NCBI RefSeq assembly: GCF_040807025.1
Contig: NC_090964.1
Coordinates: 10,750,214 to 10,814,213, forward strand
Length of the DNA stretch: 64,000 nt
Origin: Struthio camelus
Lineage: Eukaryota > Chordata > Aves > Struthioniformes > Struthionidae
Direction: 5' to 3'
Of the stretch, positions 36,241 to 46,735 are shown piece by piece; the stretch's first letter is position 1, and each line of letters starts with the position of its first letter. Both the position numbers and the translations under genes were made by a program. Under the pieces are notes generated by a model. The model was not told where the DNA came from, made no database searches, and saw nothing but the letters and a program-made list of their open reading frames with translations.

Positions 36241-36560
36241 GAACAAATCATTCCTCTTGCAGAATCCCGTTGTTTAATTTTGCTGAGCGCTGAGTCTCAA
36301 CCTCCTGTTAATTGGCTTTGCCCATCTTTGTGCGTTCTGTTAAATGAGAAAATGCCACACATAAAATTTTAATTTTGAAAGCCGCCTTGTTTGTTTTATA
36401 TTGAAATTACCCACGCCGCTCCGGCCTGCAGAAACAGACGCTTTCTCATTTCATTAGAAACTCTTTGTGATGATAAAGAGCAGCAGAAAGGAGATAAAAA
36501 GTGGTGTTTCCTTAAAGGCACATGAAAGCGAGAGAGATAAATCCCATGTATTGTAGGGGA
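36241..36560. promoter_or_regulatory. AT-rich candidate enhancer
   Basis: Low-CpG block with TTGTTTAATTTTGC, CTGTTAATTGGC, CATAAAATTTTAATTTTG and GTTTTATATTGAAATT. It is flanked by GC-rich DNA. Candidate conserved element. Confidence 0.4.
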
Positions 36561-37480
36561 TCAAATGCAGCGCGAGGCTGCAGAGCGGCGATACCGGGGT
36601 GGAGGCTGGGCAGCGCTGGAGCTGCTGCGGCTCCTCTCCCCGGGTGAGTGGGCGTTCTGCCGGCCTGGCCCCGGCCGTGGCCCCGGCGCCTCCGTTAAGG
36701 CACCGGCGGAGGCCGCGTCTCCAGACATGCCCCCAGCCTTGCTGTCCCCTCTCCCGGCGAGCAGGAGCGCTCGCGAGCTGCGACGCGGTCCTTCATGCAG
36801 AGGGATTTCCCTGCTCCGGAGCAGACGGTTCTGGCCCTTGGACGTACCGGACAAAACGAGGCTGGTCCAGCTGAGGTTCCTGTGCATCGGGGTTTGTTCA
36901 TTTATCTGTTGTTTTTTAGTGCTCCCTTGATTGCTTCACTTCTTTTCCCCCTCCCATACCTTAACATCAAAGCGTTCTTCTTGATTTTCAGTATTCTTAA
37001 GCAGCTGCTGAACTGCTATGCAGCTTTACTGAATTTTTCCACCCACTGCCATTTTAAAGGTCATTTAATTATTATTACAGAGAATTACAGAAAGATTGAG
37101 AATTGTCTAAATGCCTTAAGCTGCAACAGGTTATTAGCACAGATTTTTTTTTTTAAGTCATGTTAAATGGATTAATATTTGCAGCTTTGCACTAAGTATA
37201 GCTCAGAAGGGTCTTAGCATCGGCCTGTGTCATCCCATTGATAACGTTTCGTGGTAGTGCTGGGCCTGGTCTGCAGCAGTGAGGCTCAGTGGCGATGCTG
37301 CTGCCAAAAGTAAGAGCTCTTTTATTTTTCTTGAAAACACAGTTTTGTCAATAAAAGAGCTAGTAACGTATGAAAGGGGTTTTCCACAGAACGTAGGAAA
37401 AGATCAACAAATGGACAAACGCTAACCGCTAGCTGCTGGGGGAGGCAGAAGAGAGAAGAGGTAGAAAAAACATGAGTAGT
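36561..37480. other. CpG-rich patch then AT-rich sequence
   Basis: 36561-36890 is CpG-rich and includes GGGATTTCCC (36802-36811), a kB-consensus site. 36891-37480 is AT-rich, low in CpG, and includes GGGGTTTTCC at 37376. No gene recognised. Confidence 0.5.
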
Positions 37481-38290
37481 GTTTAGCACATACGTAAATA
37501 TAAGACGTGAGAACAGCAGGAACGTCTCCTGCAGCGCAGGAGAGCCGAGGGGCAGAGAGGAGCGCGGCTCGCGGGAAGAGGCACGCTTTGCATGCTGAGC
37601 CGGGACCCCGCGGTTTCGGCTGACGAGCAGGCGCTGGCCTGCTGGCGCTGCGGACACGTCTAGGACGTGGAGCCCAGCGCCACGGCTCTTGTGGAAGCAC
37701 GGTTTCTCATGGACCTGCCTGGCCTCTGCTGCTTGGGGCTGCGGGACTCGTCCATGGACAGCGCGAGCCCAGGAGCAAATCTGAAGTCGGGGTGAGCTGC
37801 TCCGACCTTTATAAAAGGCGAGTTCCCCCCACGGGTCTGCAGCAGGGCAGCGCATTGGGTTTAACTCTCCCGTGAGGCGCGTGGGACGGGGTCCCTGGGA
37901 GAGGGTTTCCACGCAACGTTGAAGCTGGTGGCCCCGCGTCGCTGCCGCGCCGGAGCCGGCGCCGGAGCCGGGGCTGGTCCGCGCTGGGCGCGCGAGCCGG
38001 GCTGGCCCGTGGAGCAGCAGAGACACCCAGCGCCTGCCGAAGGCCATGGCTGGCCTCCCGCCGGCGCTCCCACCTGTGGGCCCGCCAGCCCCCCGCGGCC
38101 CCGCTGCCTGTCCCCCGCCGCTGGCGTGGGCCTGCGAGCGGCCCCGGGGCGAGCGGCCCCGGCCCCGCGTTACCTGGGGGCACCTGCGTGAGAGCACCCG
38201 AGGCCATCTCCACCATGGGGCGTTTGCCGGTGGACTGCTGGCGTGCGTTAACCTTGAGCCACGTCCGTCGGGGCTGGCCGAAAAATAAAA
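37481..38290 (+). other. CpG-rich block with upstream TATA motif
   Basis: Moderate CpG from 37540, dense at 37870-38280. A consensus TATAAAAG is at 37810-37817 on the + strand, just before the dense part. This is an arrangement expected of a promoter, but no downstream exon or coding sequence was recognised. Confidence 0.4.
37810..37817 (+). promoter_or_regulatory. TATA-box-like motif
   Basis: TATAAAAGG, the strongest TATA consensus, in GC-rich context. Chance occurrence is possible: about two perfect TATAAAAG are expected in a window this size, and I count four. Confidence 0.3.
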
Positions 38291-41200
38291 GCCAGCCTCT
38301 CTGCAGAAGCGGCTGTGTCATGCAGAAGTCCTAAAGGAGGACGCAGGGATTTTGCTATGACATAGGCTGGGGATATGACCGGGAGATGCTGTCATTAGGT
38401 TGTCAGCAGTTTAGGAAAGGGGAGTGGATGTGTGTGTCTGGGCGCCATCATCCAAATTACATCATTTTTTATCATAAGGTATGAGTCACTGCTTTGCTGA
38501 AACATGAGGAAATTGGGCTTGGATTGCAACACCTGATTTAGTCCTCTAGGTGGGAGGCTGTGAACACAAATCTGGTTACTGGACTCCTGCAACTCCCTAA
38601 GGAGCACAGCTGAAACCCTGCCAGAGCAGAGCTTCCTTCCCCGCAGGCTCTGCCTGCTCTGCAGGCTGGGGGTGGCCTGCAGGGCACAGAGCTTTGCAGA
38701 GATTTTCTCTTTGAAAACCTTTTTCTATTCCTGCACCCTCTGTTCCTGTTCGTACTTTGCACTGAAATACTGTTCTTCAGAGTACATCAGTAGCTGACTT
38801 CTCTGAAGTGTTAACGTAGCTCTGCAGGTCCTTCTGCAGAAAGAGCTGCCCTCAGCTCCAGGTGGATTTTGGGTGTGCATAGTCCAAATTACACAATAGC
38901 AGCAGCATCCAGAAATGGAGACTGCTAGGGAGGCACAATGCCTCCTTTGATATTTCACTAAGAAAGCTGGAGTCTTACCCAAGCAAGGAGTCAGAACAGA
39001 CCATTGGGTTAATGCTGTTAATATTTCTTACTTTTGCAGCATCTCTCTCTGCACGTATTGGAACTGAACTGTTGCATGCACAGGTTTTCCCTTCAACAGC
39101 ACAGAGTCACTGCTAAAGCAAACCTAACTGTAAACTAAAAGCTACTCTTCTGGTTTTGTGAAAACACATTTTCTACTAAAATGCAGTCATCTCTGGTAGA
39201 GAGAAGAGGCAGCCTTTCAGCCTTCACAGAAATGCTGTGCTTAGCTCAGGGAGGAGGAGGAGAACATTCTGCTCTGTGAAATCTGCAAACAGGCAGGAGA
39301 GCAAACAGGCACGTGGAGAGGCACATGGGATTTATCTTTTATTCCAAGCGATCAAAAGTTGTTGGTATTTACTGTACACAGAATTCAAGAGTGTGAGTCA
39401 AAGGGAACACTTCTACTTCTGCACATCATATTTGGACAGAAAACTCTAGAAATGCAACGTGCATTTATCAGCATGGATGGAAGATGGCCTTAACTGAGCA
39501 TTAGCCTATCAATAATCTACTCTCTATAGCAAATCAGTCTTTTCATCCCAAATTCTCATTCCACAAAGCTGGGGACAATCAGAAAGTTTGGACTAAAGTG
39601 TAAAACCTTTTTCAATCCTCTAGGTGGAAGGCTGAGAAAACAAATCAAATTATTAGAAAACTGGTAACTTGTCCCAAAGAACTAAACTAAAAATGCAACC
39701 ATTTCTTTAACATCTTTTCTTGGTGTCAGATGTGAATCAGAGTCCTGTGGGTTGGGAGGACGTTGTAGAAGGTTTGCGAAGGTTTACACTGACATAGTCT
39801 GACAAACAGACCTCAGATCCCACGTTCTGTTCCTGCGTTATTGCGTCTCTTGAGTCTTCTACTCCCTGTGCTGTTTTGTAACAAACAGATCACTTGGGCA
39901 CACTGTTGTGTAAAAGTGGAAAGACTGGCTGGGGCCTGGCTGTGCTCTCCCACTGCTGCTTAGCGCATCGGTTGCACTAAGCAGACCAAGACCGGTGCCG
40001 GACAGAGCGGGATGTGGAGGCGGCCCGAGCAGCCGGCCGCAGCATCCTGAGACCGGCGCTGAGCCCAAGGGATGCTCCCGGTGCCCCAGCCACTGCAGCA
40101 GCGTGACAGTTCCCAGGAGCTACGAGCACGCAGGGCCCCGAGCAGCCAGCGTGTGAGGCTGCTCCAGCTCCGCACCGGCGCAGCACCCCTTGCACTGGGG
40201 AAATCCCCAGCCAAAGGTAGTGAAAGTAGAGACTTGCCCCACGGAGATAGACTGTTCTGAAACCAGCCTAAGTGGAGGGAGAGGCCAGCCTTGTTTGCAC
40301 TTCTGCACGGCACGCGTTACACAATTGCTAAGAGGTGTGTGAAACACAGCCTTCGCTCTCATCCCAGACAGCTCAGTCCTCGTCCTCACTCATAGCCATC
40401 TGCCAAAAGCTGGAAATGCGCGTTGCCACAAATACGTAGGCCAGTTAACACCTTCTCTGCTTTTAGCCTGAGCAGGTAGGAAACCGCCTCTTGGACCCTG
40501 CCTGCCGGATCCACAGGCTGACACAAACTGAGTCATATCAGATAGGCGAACCGAGCGGCTCTGGCTGCCACTGACATCATGGGGCTCACAGAGGGGAGGG
40601 CTGTGCAGTCTGTTTGTCTTTCTGCCCCGGTGACACACATCCGTCTTGTGGGAGGGCTTTGGGGTAGCCAGCTATGTCCCACATTGCGCAGGCAGACATC
40701 AGCGCAGCCCAGGTGGCAGAGCCCAGCCTGGGGTCTGGGGAAAGCTGCTGACCCCGCCGCTTTTTGCCAGGAGAAGGAAGAAATGAGCTTTTAAGCCAGC
40801 ACTAGGCAGCGTGCGCTCGAGCTCAGTGCCTGGCAGGGCAGGGGATCTTCCATTACGTGCAGCTTTAACAGGAGAGTTAGATCCAAGGAGAGGTCAGGTG
40901 AGACGCAGCCTCTGTCCAGAAGGTTTCACGATGACAGCATGTGTGCAAGAGATCCTAAAGCTTCTGTTGAAGAATTAACCTATTTGGGCTTTTAGACTTA
41001 GCAGGCCTTGCAAAGGAAGGACCTTCTCTGACCTTCTGCATGCACAGAGCAGATACTCCAGCCTGGCATACCTGAAAGCTATTCCCAGGCAGGCAGCCAC
41101 TCTTCCCTGCGATATTCTTGCTGCCTTCCAATACCCATGAGCATGCGAAGCGGTTCGGGACTGACCTGTCCAAGGCAGCTGCCGTGCACTGGGTGCTTGC

Positions 41201-44200
41201 AGATGTGGGTCCGGGCTTGGTTCTCAGAGTGCCCCCTCCCAGCTCGCTGCACGCCCCAGGCGCTGGGAGCTGCCAGGTGAGAGCATGTCTCTGTGACTCA
41301 TGGAGACATTCATGCCCTCAGTGCTGGAAACGTAACAAGAAACCACAGAGCAGACAACACAGGGATGTGCATCCAATCGCTCAGGAAGTGTTTGACAGTT
41401 CTGTTTTTTGCTATGTCTCCAGCCATCCTAGCGACGTGCCTGCAGATGACTAACGGCTATGAGCCATAGCACTCCCCTGTCTCGGATCCTCTCTGCGAAG
41501 CCACTGTTGCTGACCCGGCTCACTCCGACCCACGCACACAGCTGGGGCCCCATGCCGCAACCCGCCCGCGTGCCAGGAGCCATGTGATGGACATGCTGAC
41601 ACTGGACTGTAAGCGGGCACCGGGGCTCTTAGGAGCTGCAGGGATCTTGCACCAGGTGGCCGCAAAGGCTCTGTCTCCTCCCTGCAAGGTCCAGGACATG
41701 GAGCAGAGCAAGCGCATCTCCTGTCTCCCTGTGCCAGCGTGGGGCATCTTGAGCCAGCTCTTTGCAGCCTCCACGGCTGCAACTCCAGCGATGCGGCTAC
41801 GCTGGCTCCCCTCCGCGTGCCTGAGAGCTTACGCGCTGTTGAGCTCTGCGTCTCTTCTCCTCTGGCTAGATTTACGCTGTGGGATCCTCTGCCATTTTTT
41901 GAACGAGGCCTCTCCGAGAGCAAATGTAGGAGAACTTCCCACTCTGCTCAGTTATCTCAGACATGCTGTGCTTTCAATTCCTTAGAATAAAAAATGTCCA
42001 CTTCCCAGATGGATGCAACTCCTCAGGAGGTATTTACTCAGCAGTAGGCATAAATCCGCAGCTCTTCACATTGCTCTGGATGGGATAAAATATTCTGTGA
42101 CTGTCTATTTAAATATTTCCTGTTAATACCATGAAATGTTTGTTCAACTCAGTTATATTATTCTTTTAGCTCTGAAGCAGTAAAAGCTCCTGGGCCCCTC
42201 AGAGGACAGCAAATCCACAGCTACAGATGCTGCACTAAACAAAACTTGGGCTGAGCAGACAGAGGGATGTCTCTGGTGAAGGGGACAGCTGAACTTTCCA
42301 GCAGAGGGGCTACCTGAGATGCAAAAGCTCCAGATACTTCTGTTAAACACATTTGCTGGGGCAAATTGATCACAGTAGGGTGGAATCATCCAGATAATCA
42401 GTCACCAGCTTGCCGCGGGCAGGGGCAGCAGCGCAACCCTCCCTGCCCTTGGTGCAGGGATGTGGCTGAATCACTTTCCAGGCCCGTCCAGGCCATTTTC
42501 TTGCTGCCAGGATGGCCAGCAATAGGGATGGTTAATGGTGTTTCTTCGGAATTAGCCCGATATCAGCTGTGGTTTGTGCAATGTCTTGTTGTTATACGAT
42601 GTTACCTTTCAGGGAAGACTTCAGGAAACACCCTCAGAGCTGCACAGCCTTAATGTCCTAAGATGGGGGCTTAAGGATTCATGGGGACAGATGGGGCAGA
42701 TTCATTTCACAGCTCCCTTGCAGGGTAGCTCAGTCCCACCATTCCTGACTGGTCAGCCTAGACCACATATGCGTGGCGAGCAGTCCATGCTGCAACTGAG
42801 AGCGCCTGGGCAATGTTAAGGCTTCTGCTGTCTCAGTCCCTTCAGTGCTCAACAATAACATAGATTTATGGGGTCAAAAAGACCTTGAAGGGATGGCTCA
42901 ATTCCTTGGAGGAAGGTCAATAGAAAAAAAAAAAAAAAGTAGTCAGGGTGTTCCTGACCCATCTGTCATTGAGAAAAGAAGCCCATCCTCCTGTAACTTA
43001 ATACTGTCACTCACTAAAGACCAAAGGTAGAGATCGAGTCTCCTTACTCTGAGTAGTAGCAAAGGCCGTGGAATACAGGCAGTCGCAGTGACAGCCTAAT
43101 GAATTACACTACTGGTGCAGTCCCTCTGGAGTGGCTTCCCGCGTGCGCTCTCTCTCCTACAGAGCAAGCGCTTGTCTCCGTAACAGGTCTGCTCCGCAAG
43201 GAGCCCTCAGGCTACATGGGAAGTAAGTTACTACACAAAGTGCTTACAAAGAACTGCTTAAAAGCCAGGAAACAAGTTCAAGAGAGAATATTTCAGAGAA
43301 AGGTCAGTCTGTCTCTCTACAGCTGCAAAGGAATCCCTTATTCTTGGATGAAGGCTGCGCTGGGAAGACAGCTAGCAATGTAACAAGTATTGTGGACGCA
43401 CAGGCTCAAAATGCAAGTCAGAAGGTTTTGCAAATTCCTGTTTACCTTCTCTTTTGGCACTGCCTTCCTACAGTTTCCATTTTTCTGGGAAGACTTGAGC
43501 TACTTTTGCTCCTTGTGAATCACGATGGTTGTGGCATGTAACACCAGGGTGTTACACCATCAGGCTAGGGCTGCTGGCTGCCTTGTTTAATGCGCGCGCA
43601 CAGGAATGAAGCTGGCTTGCGAGAAGGGAGTAAACTTCCCTCTTGTGCCTCTACTGGGCATGCTTCCAAATGGGAGCTGTGCATCAGCTGATCGGATTTT
43701 CACTCCAGCAATCAGCGATGATGCTGCCATCAGAGATATCTTTATTGAAGCAAGCAAGAGAAGCAGATGGTCTCTCAGTCGGCAGCTCCATAAATGTGAG
43801 TGGCTGCAGCTATAAAAGAAGACTGCTGTAAAGAGATGTTGCTAAGCTTTGCTTCCAGCGTTATTGTTCAGCTTTCCTCATGAGGCATGGTGACCCTTTT
43901 CCAAAGAAAGGGCATAAATCATCACTCATTTTCCTTTAATTCCTGGATATGCAGAGTGCTATGTAATAAATTATATTACTCACTTTAAAGAAAACCCAGA
44001 TGCAGCTCTGCCAGCTTCTTGAATCCCTACCTCGCGGGTGATATGAGGATTCAGTTAAACTACCTTGTGTTGGTCTCGTGACACAGACACACATTTTGAT
44101 AAATACAGTGAGACATTCATTTATTTGCATTTGACTACTGAGTTCTAGCTGTGGTAAACTATGGCGACTCTGTTCCTGGATGAGAGCACTGACACAAGGA

Positions 44201-44567
44201 ACTAATGTAGTTTTAGGCTGTTTGCACTGACTAGACCCCCTTAGTGAACATCTTAACCTCGCTGAGTCAGAAGGCCCCAAGTGAGGAGAACAAACTCCAC
44301 AGTCAGACCTTGAGGGGTCCCTGTGGCTCCAGGGATAAAGGCATAAATGGCTTATGTGCTCGTGCAGTGGAGCGTTCACTGGTGCCACTGCTGTCTGTGC
44401 TATTTCCTGCTCCACGGATAAACAGAGGATTTAGGACTCCAAAGCTGTCAGAAACACAGAAATCCCAAGGCAGCCAGACCAAGTTTTAAGCCTCTCTGCC
44501 CTTTCAAGCTCTCTCAGAGAGTTTGCAGAATGAGCGCAATAGATCTGCATGTACCTTTCCCTAATTG
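38291..44567. other. Intergenic, ordinary composition, no gene recognised
   Basis: Unique sequence of moderate GC with few CpG except around 39990-40210 and small patches near 41500. A diverged 39-bp duplication (about 82% by eye) occurs at 38542 and 39616. A15 lies at 42924, a TATAAAAG at 43811-43818, and an octamer at 44123-44130. Many short frames, none recognisable. Confidence 0.6.
42924..42938 (+). repeat. A15 homopolymer
   Basis: Run of 15 A in otherwise unique sequence. No LINE or SINE body is recognisable upstream, so it is not evidence of retroposition by itself. Confidence 0.9.
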
Positions 44568-44790
44568 CTGAGGGCTTGTCTGCACAGGAGTCTTAAGAAA
44601 GTTAACTTATACTAACGAAATCTAAAGTGGATTAATGAACATTAAGATTCTGCATAAAACTCATTCAGAATTGGTGGCCTTAATTCAGTTTAATTTACTC
44701 CCAACTGCTACTAAATAAGGTTGTTTAAATTGTCCTTAATTAACATAACTGTTCCCATATAGGCATTTATAAATGCAGTTTAATTAGCCC
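44568..44790. mobile_element. Possible ancient DNA-transposon (hAT/MITE-like) remnant
   Basis: Left end GGGCTTGTCTGCACAGG followed by AAGTTAACTTA resembles the termini of old amniote non-autonomous DNA elements. The right part (CCTTAATTAACATAACTGTTCCCATATAGG) is a poor inverted match to the left end. The interior is AT-rich and CpG-free. The assignment is tentative because the terminal repeats are heavily diverged. Confidence 0.3.
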
Positions 44791-46590
44791 ATTTTCAGAA
44801 GTTAGATTTGAGTTAGCTTCCTTGAGTTTCTGTAAGTAGACAAGCCAGGTCCAGGGCCACTTTGCTGACAAGGCTTCTGACTGAGGCTGGTTAGCAATAG
44901 TTTTGTAGTGTTGACATCTCTTCGCAAGGAAGTGGTATGAGGCTGCCTTCTTCCCTGCCAGCAGATAACAAGATCCTTGCACACCACCTATTTTGACTGC
45001 ATTAAATGTACGAGTGAGAGATGAAAGGCTCTGCCAGAGGATGAGCTCTCCCTTTAAAATCTGGGACATGGGAGTGGTAATCCTGAAAAAATCCCTAGAA
45101 AAATATGATGTCAAGATTTTACAAGACTCCTTCACAAGCAAGAAACCAGGCTGGAGAAAAGTGCTGCTTTGCTTTGAGTCAGCAAGGCACTGGAAGGAGA
45201 TGGGGGACAGTGAGGTTCTGAGTCCATCACTGGAACAGGGGTATGCTCCTGCTATTACCCGCTTAATTAATTGCCTGTCACTGTTTCCCCTGATTGCTTT
45301 CAATCCTGTCAATGCCTACTAGAAGCATTGATTCAGAAACATAATTCTTCAGGAGCATGAAGTGCACTACTGGCTACCCTTGATAACCAGACTAGAGTGA
45401 TTCGGCACATCTTGTGGTCTGGCATCTGGCTTTGCCTGCCCACTGCCCTCCCCTTTTGCTCTCACAAGTTCCTGATCAGGAAAGTTCCTGTACATGTGTG
45501 CTCTACCGAGGGGATTTCCGTAGCTCCTTCCTGTGAATGCAGATATCTAGCAATGGAACTGAGACAGAAGCACTGCTTAACTGGCACAGAAATAGCAGGC
45601 CCAGAAATCCCAAATGGACTGCCCTCTCCTTGTGCAGGCCTTCCCTCGACAGAAACAGGAAGGTATGTCTGACTGCTGGCAGAACGATCTGTGTTCTGCT
45701 CGACTGAACTCCAGAACTGGCATACATTGGTGCCAAAAGGCTTTGGCTTCTCCAGCCATGCCTTCCAAGCCATGGGGCCGTCTCTGACCTGAGAGCAAGC
45801 CCCTATAGGCACCTCAGCTCTAGGACTGGGCCTGCATCCAGCAGCAAATCATTTAACTCCACCAGCCTAGCACAAAGTTAAATCAATGTGAGGTGAGAAC
45901 CTGACCCTCTGGGACAGAGTGGTACACAACCATAAATCACAGTTGTGCAAGATCACTTCTCCAAAACAAGGTGGTATTTGTTGGCATCTGCACTTGGAAG
46001 CATAGTTTACATGGCAGAATGCAATTTAGGAAACTGTTGCAGAGGAGATGCTCAGGTCCCATTAGGAAACCCATAAAATGATTATTAGCATCTTAATGCT
46101 AAATGTGAATCCCTCAATCTGATTGTGCTTCCCTTCTCTCTCCTTAAACAGGTTCTCTGTTGTGCAACTCTTCTGGCATTCTTCAGTCTGGGGCGATTCA
46201 CGGATTTAAAAATTGATGTTTGCGAGCTGCTGCTATCATTGTTTCCTACAAGGTAATCTTCTCCAGGCAATGGCTTTATTTAATTCCTGCTGCATATTCC
46301 ACCCCAGGGTAAGCAGAGAGGGCCATATACCCTCAGACTTGTTTTGAGAAAGTGAGACTGAAGCTAATTCCTCGGACCGATGTGCTGAAAGGCAGTAAAG
46401 CAGAAGCCTTACAGGGCGAGGTCTAGGTGAAAGACGAAGGAGAGGCTTGACTGTCCTTGTGGAGACATTGATTAAGATGCTCCAGGCTTGTTTGCACAAG
46501 GAATTTAACCACAATAACTATTGCGCTATGCTATATTCTGGAATGGGTCAATTTACTCTCAAATCACGCAAATGAAGCAAAGGACAGTTT
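44791..46590. other. Intergenic, no gene recognised
   Basis: Unique low-CpG sequence. Frames of 90-180 codons on either strand have no recognisable domain. A 181-codon minus frame at 44767-45312 overlaps the suspected ancient repeat and looks non-coding. GGGGATTTCC is at 45510. Confidence 0.55.
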
Positions 46591-46735
46591 CACAGAATCA
46601 CAGAATGGCCAAGGTTGGAAGGGACCTCTGGAGATCATCTAGTGCAACCCCCCTGCTCAAGCAGGGTCATATTGAGCACATTGCACAGGATCGCGTCCAG
46701 GCAGGCTTTGAATATCTCCAGAGAAGCAGACTCAG
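46591..46735 (-). mobile_element. CR1 non-LTR retrotransposon, 3' fragment
   Basis: On the + strand the element begins CACAGAATCACAGAAT, the reverse complement of the CR1 3' octamer repeat (ATTCTGTG)n. It continues with the characteristic GGTTGGAAGGGACCTCTGGAG, GATCATCTAGTGCAA and CCTGCTCAAGCAGGGTCA segments, so the element is on the minus strand with its 3' end at 46591. Similarity fades after CTCCAGAGAAGCAGACTC near 46735. As usual for CR1 the copy is strongly 5'-truncated and contains no coding sequence. Confidence 0.92.

Noticed and set aside
37753-37762. Half of a REST/RE1 site (GGACAGCGC)
   Set aside because: Only the right half matches; the left half is absent, so it cannot be called a functional RE1.
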